Shown: positions 37,127 to 47,425 of the stretch, one piece after another
How the letters are laid out: each line of letters begins with the position of its first letter
How positions within the stretch are numbered: position 1 is the first letter of the stretch
Source: Uliginosibacterium sp. 31-16
GTDB taxonomy: Bacteria; Pseudomonadota; Gammaproteobacteria; Burkholderiales; Rhodocyclaceae
Direction: 5' to 3'
Length of the DNA stretch: 64,000 nucleotides
Assembly (NCBI RefSeq): GCF_030730865.1
Contig: NZ_JAVALZ010000003.1
Span: 434,001-498,000 of the forward strand
Notes under the pieces: model-generated
Told to the model about the DNA's origin: nothing
The model's input: the letters and a program-made list of their open reading frames with translations, nothing else
The model's database searches: none
Program-made: the position numbers and the translations under genes

Positions 37127-38701
37127 TCAGTAGATTTCGCGTGTTTCCAGGAACTTCACATTCGGGTGCCGCTCCTGTGCCATCTGCAGGTTCACCCGGT
37201 TCGGCGCGAGGTACACGTAGTCGCCCGCGCCATCCAGCGCCATGTTCGCCGGCGCCTTGTCGAGCAGGGCCTTGATGTCCTCGTCCTTACCGCGTAGCCA
37301 GCGCGCGGTGGCCCAGGTGCAGCCCTCGAATACGCATTCCACGCCGTATTCGTGTTCCAGACGGTGGGCGACCACGTCGAACTGCAGCATGCCAACTGCA
37401 CCCAGGATCAGATCGTTGGACGCCAATGGTTTGAAGAGCTGGGTCTGGCCTTCTTCGGCGAGCTGCTGCAAGCCCTTCTGCAGCTGCTTCATCTTCAGCG
37501 GATTCTTGATCTGCGCGCGGCGGAAGAGGTCTGGTGCGAAAGACGGAATGCCGGTGAATTTCAGGTCTTCGCCTTCGGTAAAGGTGTCGCCCAGACGAAT
37601 CGTGCCGTGATTGGGTATCCCGATGATGTCGCCGGAATAGGCCACATCGGTGGTGTTGCGGTCCTGCGCCATGAAGGTGATGGCGTTGTTGATCGCCATG
37701 CTCTTGCCCTGCGAGACCTGCTTGATCTTCATGCCGCGCTCGAACTTGCCGGAGCACACGCGCAGGAAGGCGATGCGGTCGCGGTGCTTGGGGTCCATGT
37801 TGGCCTGGATCTTGAAGACGAAGCCGGAGAACTTGGCTTCATCCGGCGCCACCACGCGGTGCTCGGTCGCGCGCGCCAGCGGACGCGGCGAGAGGTCGAC
37901 GATGGCATCCAGTACGGATTGCACGCCGAAGTTATTCACCCCGGAACCGAAGAACACCGGGGTCTGCTTGCCGGCGAGATAGGCGGCCTGATCGAAGGTG
38001 TGCGAGGCGCCGCGCACCAGCTCGACTTCAATGCGCAACTCTTCGGCCTGATCGCCGATAAGCTCGTCCAGCCGCGGATTGGCCAGCCCTTCGATGATTT
38101 CGGAGGTGCCTTTCTCGGCGTGCGGATCAAAGAAAAAGATCTTGTCGGAATACAGGTGATACACGCCGCGGAAGCGTTTGCCCATGCCGATTGGCCAGGT
38201 CATCGGTGCACACTGCATGCCCAGCACCGACTCGATTTCGTCGAGCAGCTCGATGGGCTCGCGGCCTTCGCGGTCGAGTTTGTTGATGAAGGTGAGGATC
38301 GGCGTGTCGCGCAGGCGGCACACGTTGAGCAGCTTGATGGTCTGCGACTCCACGCCATTCACCGAGTCGATCACCATCACCGCCGAGTCCACGGCGGTCA
38401 GCGTGCGATAGGTGTCTTCCGAGAAGTCTTCGTGCCCCGGGGTGTCGAGCAGGTTGATGATCGCGTCGCGATACGGGAACTGCATTACCGAGGAGGTGAC
38501 CGAGATGCCGCGCTGCTTTTCCAGCTCCATCCAGTCGGACGTGGCATGGCGCGCGGCCTTGCGCGCACGTACTTCACCGGCGACCTGGATTGCGCCGCCG
38601 AACCACAGCAGTTTTTCGGTCAGGGTGGTTTTACCCGCGTCAGGGTGGGAGATGATCGCAAAGGTGCGGCGGCGGGCGAGTTCGTGCTTCAGATCGGTCA
38701 T
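37127..38701 (-). CDS. prfC: Peptide chain release factor 3
   Basis: 524 residues, close to the E. coli RF3 (529). It is the GTPase that removes RF1/RF2 from the ribosome after peptide release. G1 is [12 protein letters not shown], the switch region has [13 protein letters not shown]3 is [11 protein letters not shown] and G4 is [10 protein letters not shown]; the C-terminal [10 protein letters not shown] block is RF3-specific. On the minus strand a TATAAT lies at 38734-38729, about 30 bp upstream, without a clear -35. It is divergent from hemG and is followed closely by a nucleotidyltransferase-like gene. Confidence 0.98.
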   Translation of the reverse strand: MTDLKHELARRRTFAIISHPDAGKTTLTEKLLWFGGAIQVAGEVRARKAARHATSDWMELEKQRGISVTSSVMQFPYRDAIINLLDTPGHEDFSEDTYRTLTAVDSAVMVIDSVNGVESQTIKLLNVCRLRDTPILTFINKLDREGREPIELLDEIESVLGMQCAPMTWPIGMGKRFRGVYHLYSDKIFFFDPHAEKGTSEIIEGLANPRLDELIGDQAEELRIEVELVRGASHTFDQAAYLAGKQTPVFFGSGVNNFGVQSVLDAIVDLSPRPLARATEHRVVAPDEAKFSGFVFKIQANMDPKHRDRIAFLRVCSGKFERGMKIKQVSQGKSMAINNAITFMAQDRNTTDVAYSGDIIGIPNHGTIRLGDTFTEGEDLKFTGIPSFAPDLFRRAQIKNPLKMKQLQKGLQQLAEEGQTQLFKPLASNDLILGAVGMLQFDVVAHRLEHEYGVECVFEGCTWATARWLRGKDEDIKALLDKAPANMALDGAGDYVYLAPNRVNLQMAQERHPNVKFLETREIY

Positions 38702-38865
38702 GGCGTACGGCTTTCGGGCAAGGCGCGGATTATACAGAGGGCACCCCGAAAACGCCGATTTCGTCGTAATTACGGCGTTGCGCCACAGCGCCTTGTCCGG
38801 AACGGGCGAGGGGGGGCGGGGCCTGTGCGAAAATACCCGCGTTGTGCTGTCAACCGGACCTGCTC

Positions 38866-39405
38866 ATGCCCAGCGCCTTGATCCTGTATTCCAGCATTGA
38901 TGGCCACACCATCGTGATCTGTCAGCGTCTGCAGACGTTCCTCAGCGAGCGCGGCCACGCGGTCTGGCTGCAGGAGATCCGTGCCTGTGATGAAGCCTTG
39001 CTGCGTGCTGCGGATCTGGTCGTGATCGGCGCGAGCATCCGTTACGGCCGCCACCGGCCTTGTGTGGCCGCGTTCATGCGCCAGCATCAGACCTTGCTGG
39101 AGGGCAAGGCGCATGCCTTTTTCTCGGTGAACGTGGTGGCACGCAAAGCGGCGAAGAATCAGCCTGATACCAACCCCTATCTGCGCAAGTTTCTCCATCA
39201 GATCGGCTGGCGCCCGGCGCTGCTGGACGTGTTTGCCGGGCGGATCGACTATCCGCGCTGCAGTTTCATTGATCGCCAGATGATCCGCCTGATCATGTGG
39301 ATCACGAAAGGGCCGACCGATCCACTCGGTGTTTTCGAGTTCACGGACTGGCGCCGGGTTGAGGAATTTGGCCAGCGGCTGGCTACGCAACTTGAGGTTC
39401 GATGA
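38866..39405 (+). CDS. hemG: Flavodoxin-type protoporphyrinogen IX dehydrogenase
   Basis: 179 residues, similar to E. coli HemG (181). ALILYSSIDGHTIVICQRL is the FMN phosphate loop, VVIGASIRYGRHRP the next FMN-contact segment, and NVVARKAAKNQPDTNPYLRK and FTDWRRVEEF are typical of HemG rather than of true flavodoxins. It oxidises protoporphyrinogen IX to protoporphyrin IX, passing electrons to quinone, the penultimate step of heme synthesis. The ATG at 38866 fits the family start. It stands alone, divergent from prfC. Confidence 0.93.
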   Translation: MPSALILYSSIDGHTIVICQRLQTFLSERGHAVWLQEIRACDEALLRAADLVVIGASIRYGRHRPCVAAFMRQHQTLLEGKAHAFFSVNVVARKAAKNQPDTNPYLRKFLHQIGWRPALLDVFAGRIDYPRCSFIDRQMIRLIMWITKGPTDPLGVFEFTDWRRVEEFGQRLATQLEVR

Positions 39406-39412
39406 AGGGATT

Positions 39413-39545
39413 GTCCGGAGAGCCCCTTGCAGCAAGCCTCTTCAGACTCACTGCCCTGAGAGTTGCATGGCGCCTGCGGCCTGGAGAGGGGTGTCTGTAA
39501 AGGCTTTTCAGGAGCGGGTCTTCAGCAGGAGCTCATTCCTGCCTT
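39413..39545. repeat. Degenerate intergenic repeat region after hemG
   Basis: TCCGGAGAGCCCCTTGCAGC and CCTCTTCAGAC (39418-39451) resemble a half unit, and CTTTTCAGGAGCGGGTCTTC (39506-39525) another. Pairing is weak, so this is a decayed member of the repeat family between two convergent genes. Confidence 0.45.
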
Positions 39546-39584
39546 GCTCTGGCCGCTTTTCCGTTTGCGTCTCGGCCGAGTGCT

Positions 39585-41621
39585 TCAACCTTGCCTGACC
39601 TTGAAGCCGGCCACCGAATTCATCAGATCATCGGCCAGATTATTCAGCTTGGTTGCCGTGTCTGAAGTCTGGCTGATTTCGCTGCATACATGCTCGGACA
39701 TGCGTGCGATGAGTTCCACGTTCTGTGCAACGCTGTCGTTGGTGCTGCCGTGCTCACGCAGTGCCGAGTTGATCTCGGCAACCGAGCCCAGAACCTGGCT
39801 CACGCTGCTGCAAACCGCGTCCATGCACACCCCCGAATTGCGACTCAGCTCCATGCCCTGATGCACCTGTTGCACGCCGCGCTCCATGTTTTCCGCGGCG
39901 TCGACCGTATCGTGACGGATGGCATCCACAGTTTTCACGATCTCCGCCGAGGCCAGTGCGGTGCGTTCTGCCAGCTTGCGCACTTCGTCGGCTACCACGG
40001 CAAAGCCGCGCCCCTGTTCGCCTGCACGAGCGGCTTCAATCGCCGCGTTCAGCGCCAGCAGATTTGTCTGGTCGGCTATTTCGCGGATGACCGCAATCAT
40101 GTGGGCAATTTCATCCGAGCGCTCGCCGAGCCGGCGGATGGCACTTGCCGAGGAGTCCACGCCGGCTTCTATTTTCTGCATCTCCTGAATGATGCCATTC
40201 ACCAGCTGTCGTCCTTCGCTGGCCTGATTGTGCGACTGTGAGGAGGCTCTTTCCGTATCTGCCGCATGATGGGTGATTTCTCCCAGACTGACCGACATCT
40301 GTTCGGTGGCGGCGGCCATGGCCTGAGTCGAGTCACTTTGCTCGCGGGCATCCTTGCTGACCGAACCTGCGGCGCCGTTGAGGGCGGAGGAGGCGTCGCG
40401 CAAAAGCTCGGCGTTGTGAAGCACGACCTGCAAAACGCCTTCTATCTTTCCCGCCATGGTATTGAAACTGTTGGCGACGACGAGCATCTCGTCCTGGGTG
40501 GCGAGTGTTATGCGGTGAGTGAAGTCGCCCTGATGCAGGGCTGCCGTGCCGCTCACGATGGCGTCCAGCCCGGTGCGCAGACTACGGTAAAGCGCTACCA
40601 GGGCCAGCATGATCAGGACGGCGCCAAGTCCGCTGATGCCGATTACCAGAAGCATCAGCCGGTAGGCGTGTGTGGCACGGTCATTGAGTTGCTCGCGCAG
40701 GTTTGGAAGGTGGTAATTGCGGGTTTCGTCGACCAGCAAGGAGATGCCTTCGGTGATTTTGGCAAACCACGCAGCGGGTTCAATGCCGAAACGTCCGCTC
40801 AGGAGTTCTTCCCGTACGAGACGGCGGGCGTCCTGAACGTGGGCGTCCATTTTCGGTACGAAAGCATCCAGTTTCTGCCTAGCTTCAGCCTTTTCGGCAG
40901 CGCTGTAGGTGAGTGCTTGTCGCATCTGGTTCCAGGCCATGCCGGTCTCGCCAGCCAGTGCGGCCAGCGCTTCACGCTGTGAGTCGTTGATCTGTTTGCT
41001 CGCCAGGATGCCGTTGGCCATCCCGCGCAGCTTGCCCATGCGCTCTGACAGCGCAGGCATGTAAAAACTGATCGCTACGATGGCATGGTAGGTGTGCGTG
41101 TCCGGGTCCAGGATCAGCCCGGATTCATTATCGACATACCCGATCAGCTCGATCATCAGGTCGATCAGTTCGGTGTGGGCGGCAAAATTTTGCGGCCCGC
41201 TCATGCTCAGGCCACCGCTGTGCAGAGGCTGCCACAGATCCCGGACACGCTTGGCCTGTGCCGGCAACTTCCAGGCCGCAGGTGCTTGAGCGAAGGATTT
41301 TTCCAGCGCCTGCACGGCAGACTCTACTTCGGGAGTTTTTTTCTCCAGCCCGGCACGCATGCCTGCATTGCCACCCAGCGCGCCTGCCGACATTCCACGG
41401 TGCTGCTGCAGCTGGATCAGCAGATCCAGGCTGGGCTCGAAGGCGGCCAGCCCTTGTTGCTCCGCCTGTGCCGTTTTCCAGATGGTGTATTCATTCATGC
41501 CCGAAAGCACGACAAGAATAATCATGACCAGACCGGTACTGACGCCGACAATGGCAAATTTGAGCGGATATTTCATCCGGTTCAGCAAGGCGACCAGCGG
41601 CAGCATCAGGTATTTCATCAT
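39585..41621 (-). CDS. Methyl-accepting chemotaxis protein with NIT-like sensor
   Basis: 678 residues. Two membrane helices (near residues 20-45 and 325-350) enclose a periplasmic helical region that begins [18 protein letters not shown], the pattern of nitrate/nitrite-sensing (NIT) domains. HAMP follows, then the cytoplasmic signalling tip with [18 protein letters not shown] and [17 protein letters not shown], which binds CheA/CheW. Two tandem ATGs occur; 41621 was taken, and 41618 has slightly better spacing to GGGGAG. The gene for a periplasmic binding-type protein ends 97 bp upstream on the same strand and may supply its ligand. Confidence 0.93.
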   Translation of the reverse strand: MMKYLMLPLVALLNRMKYPLKFAIVGVSTGLVMIILVVLSGMNEYTIWKTAQAEQQGLAAFEPSLDLLIQLQQHRGMSAGALGGNAGMRAGLEKKTPEVESAVQALEKSFAQAPAAWKLPAQAKRVRDLWQPLHSGGLSMSGPQNFAAHTELIDLMIELIGYVDNESGLILDPDTHTYHAIVAISFYMPALSERMGKLRGMANGILASKQINDSQREALAALAGETGMAWNQMRQALTYSAAEKAEARQKLDAFVPKMDAHVQDARRLVREELLSGRFGIEPAAWFAKITEGISLLVDETRNYHLPNLREQLNDRATHAYRLMLLVIGISGLGAVLIMLALVALYRSLRTGLDAIVSGTAALHQGDFTHRITLATQDEMLVVANSFNTMAGKIEGVLQVVLHNAELLRDASSALNGAAGSVSKDAREQSDSTQAMAAATEQMSVSLGEITHHAADTERASSQSHNQASEGRQLVNGIIQEMQKIEAGVDSSASAIRRLGERSDEIAHMIAVIREIADQTNLLALNAAIEAARAGEQGRGFAVVADEVRKLAERTALASAEIVKTVDAIRHDTVDAAENMERGVQQVHQGMELSRNSGVCMDAVCSSVSQVLGSVAEINSALREHGSTNDSVAQNVELIARMSEHVCSEISQTSDTATKLNNLADDLMNSVAGFKVRQG

Positions 41622-41718
41622 GTACTCCCCGGGGTATGGCATATCAGGTGCGTCAACGGCAGACGAATCCGCTTGCAGGAGAGGACGGAAGGGTAGAAAG
41701 GCCTTGTTTCCGGACAGG

Positions 41719-42621
41719 TTACTGGCTGTGTCTGCCGGTCGCTTTGCGCTGCCGGTCGTAATGACGGGCTACATCTGCCGGTAGCCAGCCACGATAGGCC
41801 TGGGAGGCTACTTCGGGCAGTTTGCCTGCGCGGATGAGTTCGTTGATCTGGCTGATGATCTGTTCTCCGATCGGGCTGCGCGAACAGGCAACATGTACCG
41901 GAAGAAGATCGGTTTGTCCCTCTACCGGGAGGAACCAGAAACGGTCCGGCGGCAGGTTGAAACGTTGGGCCGCCCAGCTCAGTTCCATGGCATAGCCGGG
42001 CAGTGCATCAATCCCCTGTTTATTGAGAATTTGCAGCAAACCGCTTGAGAAGAGGTCGCTGGTGGTGAATGGGACAAGCTTGCCATCCTCGTGTCCGGCC
42101 AGCAGGGCTTCATCGATGACGTGCCCGAAGCTGCGCCCGGCCGCCGCTGCGATCCGGAATTTTTGCGTTGCAATCAGGGCCTGCAGACGCAATTCCCCGC
42201 GATCATTCAGAAACGGAGCCAGTTCTTTTTCCCTGCTGCGCAAAGTGATCAGGCCGCTGGGTTGAATGCTTGCCAGCGGTTCGGAGAATAGAAACAATTT
42301 TTCACGTTCTGCTGTTTTCAGGAAAGCGTAATTGCAGGCGTTGTCGCGGTGTTTCATCTCCTCCTGGATGCGCAGCGTGTTTGCTGCGATCAGTTCGTGC
42401 TGGAAATCCGGTAGCTGCTGTTGCAGGAATACGCCCCACTGATCGGCAGCCCCACGGCCTTTGTCAGGCCCGTTCACAATGGAAAGAGGTGGAAAGTCGC
42501 TGTGAAACCACACGATGCTGCCGGCTGCCCGGGCGGCTGCAGACATGCCGATTGGCATGCACATCACGATGAAGAAGAGCAGGGGGCGCAGTGAGATCAT
42601 GGTGGCGGATACGGATGACAT
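41719..42621 (-). CDS. Periplasmic solute-binding-like protein (TIGR02285 type)
   Basis: 300 residues. A signal peptide ([20 protein letters not shown]) is followed by [20 protein letters not shown], the family N terminus, and a two-lobed bacterial extracellular binding fold (SBP_bac_3-like). [20 protein letters not shown] is a conserved block. Such proteins are often uncharacterised and found near chemoreceptor or signalling genes, as here. The start is uncertain: ATGs at 42651, 42621 and 42600 are possible, none with a strong ribosome site. Confidence 0.78.
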   Translation of the reverse strand: MSSVSATMISLRPLLFFIVMCMPIGMSAAARAAGSIVWFHSDFPPLSIVNGPDKGRGAADQWGVFLQQQLPDFQHELIAANTLRIQEEMKHRDNACNYAFLKTAEREKLFLFSEPLASIQPSGLITLRSREKELAPFLNDRGELRLQALIATQKFRIAAAAGRSFGHVIDEALLAGHEDGKLVPFTTSDLFSSGLLQILNKQGIDALPGYAMELSWAAQRFNLPPDRFWFLPVEGQTDLLPVHVACSRSPIGEQIISQINELIRAGKLPEVASQAYRGWLPADVARHYDRQRKATGRHSQ

Positions 42622-42938
42622 TCCATCAAGCGTAGTTGCCCGAGGGGGCATATCGCAAGGAGCGTTCCGGAGCTGGGCCGGTTTGGGCGGGCCGGATAGG
42701 GGGCAGAGGCCGGTCGCTCTTGTAGGGTTGTCATGGATGTGTGCAGGGGCGCGCCATTTTGCCGCTTCCGGCAAGGGTCTGCAGAGACCCTGCTTGAGAA
42801 CGTCCGCCAATCCATGCTCTCAGGGCATAGATGGGGGAGAAGCCCGCTGCGAGAGGCTCTCCGGGAGGGGGGTGTGGAAAGACAGCAACGGTTTGCGGGC
42901 AGACTGCACGATGGCATTCTGCCCGCGTTGATTCCGGA
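42622..42938. other. Intergenic region without a gene
   Basis: This 317-bp stretch separates the binding-type protein gene from the SPFH gene, both minus strand. It contains decayed half units of the intergenic repeat (GGTCTGCAGAGACCCTGCTT at 42775-42794; GCGAGAGGCTCTCCGGGAG near 42861-42879). I see no credible small gene or promoter. Confidence 0.5.
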
Positions 42939-44978
42939 TCAGCCCTCGCTCTTTGTTTGCGGAGGTTGTTTCATTCCGTCGCGGATCAGGTTTCCCAGCA
43001 GCACATCGACCAGCGTGCCACCGCTTGCGCCCGAGCCGCCTCCGGCGACGATGTCCGGCACCAGCTTGACGCCGGCTTTGGCCAGCGCTTCGGCAACCTG
43101 GACCATTGCGTAATTGCCGGATTCCATCGAGGCGATCTTGAGCTTGATAACCTCGGCTTCGGCACCGCCCACGGCGTGGGTCTTGGCGGCTTCGGCTTCA
43201 CCCACGGTACGCAGCACGTTGGCGTCCGCCTCGGCGTTGATCTTCTTGGCCGCAGCCTGACCTTCGGCGGACTTCACCGTGGCCTTGGCGTTGAATTCGG
43301 CAATCGTCACCTGACGTTCGGCATCCACCACACGGGCCTGCGTGGCCGCCAGTGCGGTGGCCTGTTCGAGCTGCTGCTTGATGTCCTGGGCCTGACGCTG
43401 GGTGTCGTAGGTGACGCGCTCCTGCTCGGCGAGTTTGCGGTCGGTCAGCGTCTTCATCAGTTCATCCGGAGGCACGATGTCGCCGATCAGGGTATCGACC
43501 GCACCGACGTTGTATTCCTTGAGCGCCGTGGAGATGGCTTCGCGGGCCTCGTCCTGCCGCTTGGAGCGGTTCTTCAGGAAGTCGATGACATCCGAGCCCT
43601 GGGCGGTGTTGCGGAAGTAGTTGCCGATGGTCGGCTCCAGCACCTGGGTGACGAGCGCGGACATGCTGCCGAAGCGGGCGATGACCTTGGGGGCATCGTT
43701 GCGCGGGATGTGGATGATCTGCGACACGTCGAGGTTGAAGGTGAAGCCGTCGGCCGAGCGCACGGTAATGGTCGACAGGTTGGCGTCGAGGTTGTGCGCC
43801 TCGCTCTTGCCGGTGGCCCAGTTCAGCACCACGTTGGCGGTCGGTACGTTGGTGACTTTGTGCGTATAGGGATTGATCGGGTATTTACCCGGGTCCAGCG
43901 GTTCGACCCACACACCTTTCTCGCCGCGCGAGACGAGGTTGCCATGGCGGAAGGATTCGCCGGTGACGTCGCGGCCTTCCTTGCCGACATAGGCGATGAC
44001 CACGCCGACGTGGGCAATCGGCACTTCGACCATGTCGACGATCTCGACCGTGGCAAAGCGCGGGTTGATGAAGTAGCGTCCGGCCAGCAGCACCTGCTCC
44101 TGCAGACCCTTGCGGCCACCCTGTTCGACGAAGGCCTGGGCGTTCTGGAACATGTTGTGGCCGTCGACTGCCGCCCCGGCAATTTCGCCCGGAGCGAGGG
44201 GCTCGCCTTCTTTAGTGGTGACGATGCCGACCTTGTTCTGCGGGATGTCGAGCACTTCAGCGAGCTGGACTTCAAACAGCAGCGGGTTGATGCGGTACGT
44301 GCCGGGGGTGATCAGACCCATCTGCGGGCCGCGTTCACCAGCGCCTTCGAGGAAGATATGACCGTCCTGATAGGAGTTGCAGTCGACCTGGCGCGCGATG
44401 ATGCGCCCGCTGGGCAGCGGCTTGCCGTCGAGTGCCTCGACCACGCCGATCTTGCCGGGCGGGATGCTCAGTGCCTCATCCAGCGTGACGGTAAACAGCA
44501 GTGGATTGATGCGGTAGGTGCCGGGCGGGATGACGACCATCTGCGCGCCGCGTTCGCCGCCGTTCTGCAGGAAGGCGCGGGCATCCTGATAGGTGTCGCA
44601 ATCCACCTTGCGGGCGATGATGTGGCCGCTGGGTAGGGGGGCTCCGTCGCAGGCTTCGACGACGCCGATCTGGTTTGGCGGCACGGTGAAAAACTTCACC
44701 AGTTCCACTGTGTACTGCCAGGGCCACAGGGCAATATGCAGGCCGGGAGGCAGCGTGTCGGCCTGATAGCCGGCTTCGCCATTGAGGGCGATGATGCGGC
44801 CGTCCGGCAGGCTCTTGTTGGTACCGAACAGTACGAATTTCTTGGTGACGATGCCGACCGAATCATCCGGCACGATGATCACGCCGAACAGCCACAATAC
44901 CCATTTGTAACCCACAAGCACGATCAGGATGATGGCGGCCGTGATGACCGCATTCAGGTGTGCAAGGACGAATTCCAC
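42939..44978 (-). CDS. SPFH/flotillin-like protein with four N-terminal tandem repeats
   Basis: 679 residues. One membrane helix (residues 10-35) is followed by about four repeats with a period near 73 residues, starting near 36, 100, 173 and 246; units two and three are very alike (IGVVEA.DG.PLPSG.IIAR, then PGTYRINPLLF). An SPFH domain (about 320-520) and an Ala/Glu-rich coiled coil (about 520-620) precede a Gly-rich tail. Flotillin-type proteins form oligomeric membrane microdomains. The repeat expansion is unusual; these units resemble the beta-barrel entry strand of SPFH or vault-type domains. It is the only gene in its unit. Confidence 0.85.
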   Translation of the reverse strand: MEFVLAHLNAVITAAIILIVLVGYKWVLWLFGVIIVPDDSVGIVTKKFVLFGTNKSLPDGRIIALNGEAGYQADTLPPGLHIALWPWQYTVELVKFFTVPPNQIGVVEACDGAPLPSGHIIARKVDCDTYQDARAFLQNGGERGAQMVVIPPGTYRINPLLFTVTLDEALSIPPGKIGVVEALDGKPLPSGRIIARQVDCNSYQDGHIFLEGAGERGPQMGLITPGTYRINPLLFEVQLAEVLDIPQNKVGIVTTKEGEPLAPGEIAGAAVDGHNMFQNAQAFVEQGGRKGLQEQVLLAGRYFINPRFATVEIVDMVEVPIAHVGVVIAYVGKEGRDVTGESFRHGNLVSRGEKGVWVEPLDPGKYPINPYTHKVTNVPTANVVLNWATGKSEAHNLDANLSTITVRSADGFTFNLDVSQIIHIPRNDAPKVIARFGSMSALVTQVLEPTIGNYFRNTAQGSDVIDFLKNRSKRQDEAREAISTALKEYNVGAVDTLIGDIVPPDELMKTLTDRKLAEQERVTYDTQRQAQDIKQQLEQATALAATQARVVDAERQVTIAEFNAKATVKSAEGQAAAKKINAEADANVLRTVGEAEAAKTHAVGGAEAEVIKLKIASMESGNYAMVQVAEALAKAGVKLVPDIVAGGGSGASGGTLVDVLLGNLIRDGMKQPPQTKSEG

Positions 44979-45205
44979 AGATCCTCCGGTACGAGATGCA
45001 GGGCGGTGCGCACAGGTTGCGCTGCAGGCCGGACCCCGCTGGCATGTCAGGGCCGGGCCGTGACATACCGCGGGATTCTACGTGGATTTGGTGAGGGGCT
45101 TTTGACTGGTGCTACGGACGGTGAGGGCCTGCCCGAAGGTCGGGGTTCTGCAGTGCCAGCGCACGCCCGGCGATGCCGGGCTGGCAAAGGATCACGAACG
45201 CCGTC

Positions 45206-46246
45206 TTACACCACCAGATCAATCTGTTGCAGAGTTTTGGCCACGCCGTCTTCGCTTAGGAAAAGTCCGGTCGTGCGTACTGCCCCCGCCGTTTCCCCAC
45301 CGGCTTTGAGCGTGAAAGCTGTCCCGGCGCGATCCAGCGCTATTGCGCCGACATTGGCCGCCTTGAGGCTTTGCGCCTGCTCATCGGGGCGCCACACCTG
45401 CAACTGACCAAAGGCTGCATCGTTCTCGTCGATCCAGCCATTGCCGTCCTGATCCAGCGCGGCAAGTTCCTCGAAGCCGTCGCCCGTGCTGGGGCCGAAC
45501 AGTTCGCTGCCATTGTCGATCTTGCCATTGCCGTTGCGGTCCAGCGCGAGAAAGGCGCTGCCGGCTGCCAGGCGTGCCAGGGTTTCGGTCTTGCCGTCGG
45601 CATTCAGGTCGAAACTGAATTCTTCTGCCTGCAGGCGCACCTGATCGGTGGAAAGATTCAGCACCAGCGGGTCCTTGCGCTTTGGCGCATTGCCGGCCTC
45701 GAACACCGTGCTGGTTTCCTGCCGCTCGTAGCGCTGCATCGCCAGGTCAAGCGAGAAGTCGATCTGGCGGCCATCGGCGGTCGTGACCTGGCCGCGGGCG
45801 CTGTAGCGGGCGGTTTCCATTTCTTCGTGCACGGTGGTCTGGGTGATTCTCACGCTCCAGACGGGGTCGTTGCTGGTGTTCTGCGCGGGTGCTCCCGGTT
45901 CGCCGGATGGATTGGCGGCGGCTTCGGCCGACGCCTGGGGCTGCTGCAGATCTGTGCCATTGAAGAGCTCGATCTTGCGACCGGTCATGGCTTCCAGAAT
46001 GGCGATCAGCAATTGCAGGCGCGGGTCGGTCGAGTCTTCGTTTGTGAGTTCGCCAACCGCTTCGCTCTGCTGAGCCGCGGCCAGACCTGCTGACGAGATG
46101 TCGGCACGTGTGGCTGGTTCGGGCTCGGGTCGCGCGGCACGGCGCTCCGGCAGGGTGATACTCAGGCTGGTTTCACTGGACCGGCGGGTGGATTGCCAGG
46201 CGAGTGCCTTCCCCTCCGACTGGAGGCTGGATTGCTCGATCTTCAT
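45206..46246 (-). CDS. EF-hand-like calcium-binding protein, uncharacterised
   Basis: 346 residues, no signal peptide. The C-terminal third carries DxDxDG-type loops: FDLNADGKTE, ALDRNGNGKIDNGSELFG and ALDQDGNGWIDENDAAFG, followed by LQVWRPDEQAQSLKAANVGA. This pattern occurs in a widespread proteobacterial family of unknown role. The N-terminal half is Ser/Glu/Ala-rich and disordered. The ATG at 46246 has AGGAGA six bases upstream. It lies between two SPFH proteins, divergent from the QmcA-like gene. The 227-bp gap to the flotillin-like gene (44979-45205) shows nothing recognisable. Confidence 0.8.
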   Translation of the reverse strand: MKIEQSSLQSEGKALAWQSTRRSSETSLSITLPERRAARPEPEPATRADISSAGLAAAQQSEAVGELTNEDSTDPRLQLLIAILEAMTGRKIELFNGTDLQQPQASAEAAANPSGEPGAPAQNTSNDPVWSVRITQTTVHEEMETARYSARGQVTTADGRQIDFSLDLAMQRYERQETSTVFEAGNAPKRKDPLVLNLSTDQVRLQAEEFSFDLNADGKTETLARLAAGSAFLALDRNGNGKIDNGSELFGPSTGDGFEELAALDQDGNGWIDENDAAFGQLQVWRPDEQAQSLKAANVGAIALDRAGTAFTLKAGGETAGAVRTTGLFLSEDGVAKTLQQIDLVV

Positions 46247-46412
46247 GCGTTTCTCCTGCGGCGCTTGAGTGCGACCGTCTATGCACGGATTACCGGCCGC
46301 AGACCGACGAGCTTGAATTCCTGATGGGGGGACGCCCCCTTCAAGGGCAGGGGGCATCGCGCGCGACGCAAAGGCGCTACCATCGCCACTTCATCAATCA
46401 GGGAGAAGTGTC

Positions 46413-47264
46413 ATGCCGGGCTTGATCGTCGTTGTCGCATTACTGGTGTTTCTGGTCGTCACCCTTGCCAAGGGGGTGCGCATCGTGCCGCAGGGGGAAG
46501 AGTGGATCGTTGAACGCCTGGGCAAATACCTCGTGACGCTGACTCCGGGTCTGAGCGTGCTGATTCCCTATTTTGACCGGGTGGCTTACAAGGTCACGAC
46601 CAAAGACATCATTCTCGACGTGCAGGAGCAGGAGGTGATCACACGCGACAACGCAGTGATCCTGACCAACGCGATCGCCTTCATCAAGGTGACTGACCCG
46701 GTGCGCGCCGTATATGGCATTACCAACTTTCAGGAGGCGATCCGCAACCTGGTGATGACCACGCTGCGCTCGATTGTCGGTGAGATGGAACTGGATGAAG
46801 CGCTGTCTTCACGTGATCGCATCAAGGCGCGCCTGCGCGAGAGCATTTCGGACGAGGCGCTGGACTGGGGCATCAGCATCAAGACCGTTGAGATTCAGGA
46901 CATCAAGCCAACCGAGTCCATGCAACGCGCGATGGAGTTGCAGGCCGCTGCCGAGCGCGAGCGCAAGGCGGTGGTGACGCGCGCCGAAGGCAGCAAGCAG
47001 GCCGCGATTCTGGAAGCTGAGGCACGCCTGGAGTCCTCCAAGCGTGATGCCAACGCACAGGTGGCACTGGCGACGTCTTCGGCTGAGTCGATCCGCCGCG
47101 TGGCCGACGCAATTGGCGAGCAGAGCACGCCGATGATGTTCATTCTGGGCGAGAAGTACATTCACGCGATGGAAAAACTGGCAGCCTCGGACAATGCCAA
47201 GATGATTGTGCTGCCGGCTGACCTGCAGGAAGTGGTCAAGCGCTTCGTGGGCATGCGGGGCTGA
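46413..47264 (+). CDS. qmcA: Stomatin/QmcA-type SPFH membrane protein
   Basis: 283 residues. An N-terminal membrane helix (LIVVVALLVFLVVTLAKGVR) precedes an SPFH domain starting IVPQGEEWIVERLGKY, with the stomatin hallmark AIRNLVMTTLRSIVGEMELD and the helical ERERKAVVTRAEGSKQAAIL stretch. It forms inner-membrane oligomers thought to regulate proteases such as FtsH. An NfeD-type partner is often adjacent in other genomes but none is visible here. The ribosome site is GGGAGAAG. It is second of two SPFH genes within 4.3 kb. Confidence 0.92.
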   Translation: MPGLIVVVALLVFLVVTLAKGVRIVPQGEEWIVERLGKYLVTLTPGLSVLIPYFDRVAYKVTTKDIILDVQEQEVITRDNAVILTNAIAFIKVTDPVRAVYGITNFQEAIRNLVMTTLRSIVGEMELDEALSSRDRIKARLRESISDEALDWGISIKTVEIQDIKPTESMQRAMELQAAAERERKAVVTRAEGSKQAAILEAEARLESSKRDANAQVALATSSAESIRRVADAIGEQSTPMMFILGEKYIHAMEKLAASDNAKMIVLPADLQEVVKRFVGMRG

Positions 47265-47280
47265 TTCGAGGCAGGAAGCT

Positions 47281-47400
47281 GCTTGGCAGACCCGCATGCA
47301 GGCTCGTTCTTCACGATGCCTCGCCTGCATGCCGCATGGGGCGGACTTCTTCGGATGGCATGCCTGAAGAGGTCCGCTGCAGGCGGATCTCCAAGGTGTC
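47281..47400. repeat. Intergenic palindromic repeats downstream of qmcA
   Basis: Between convergent qmcA and the HtrA gene lie at least two units: GCCGCATGGGGCGGACTTCT (47331-47350) and GGCATGCCTGAAGAGGTCCG (47357-47376) followed by CTGCAGGCGGATCTCC. They share the GCGGACTTCTTC / TGAAGAGGTCCGC core with the other copies. No other element was seen to 47425. Confidence 0.7.
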
Positions 47401-47425
47401 CCCGGCAGGGCCTGTCTGTAGCGTT

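Noticed and set aside
37352..38881. A 509-codon plus-strand open frame
   Set aside because: Antisense to prfC; no recognisable domain.
42831..44636. A 601-codon plus-strand open frame
   Set aside because: Antisense to the SPFH gene; the repeated pattern mirrors the repeats of the real protein.
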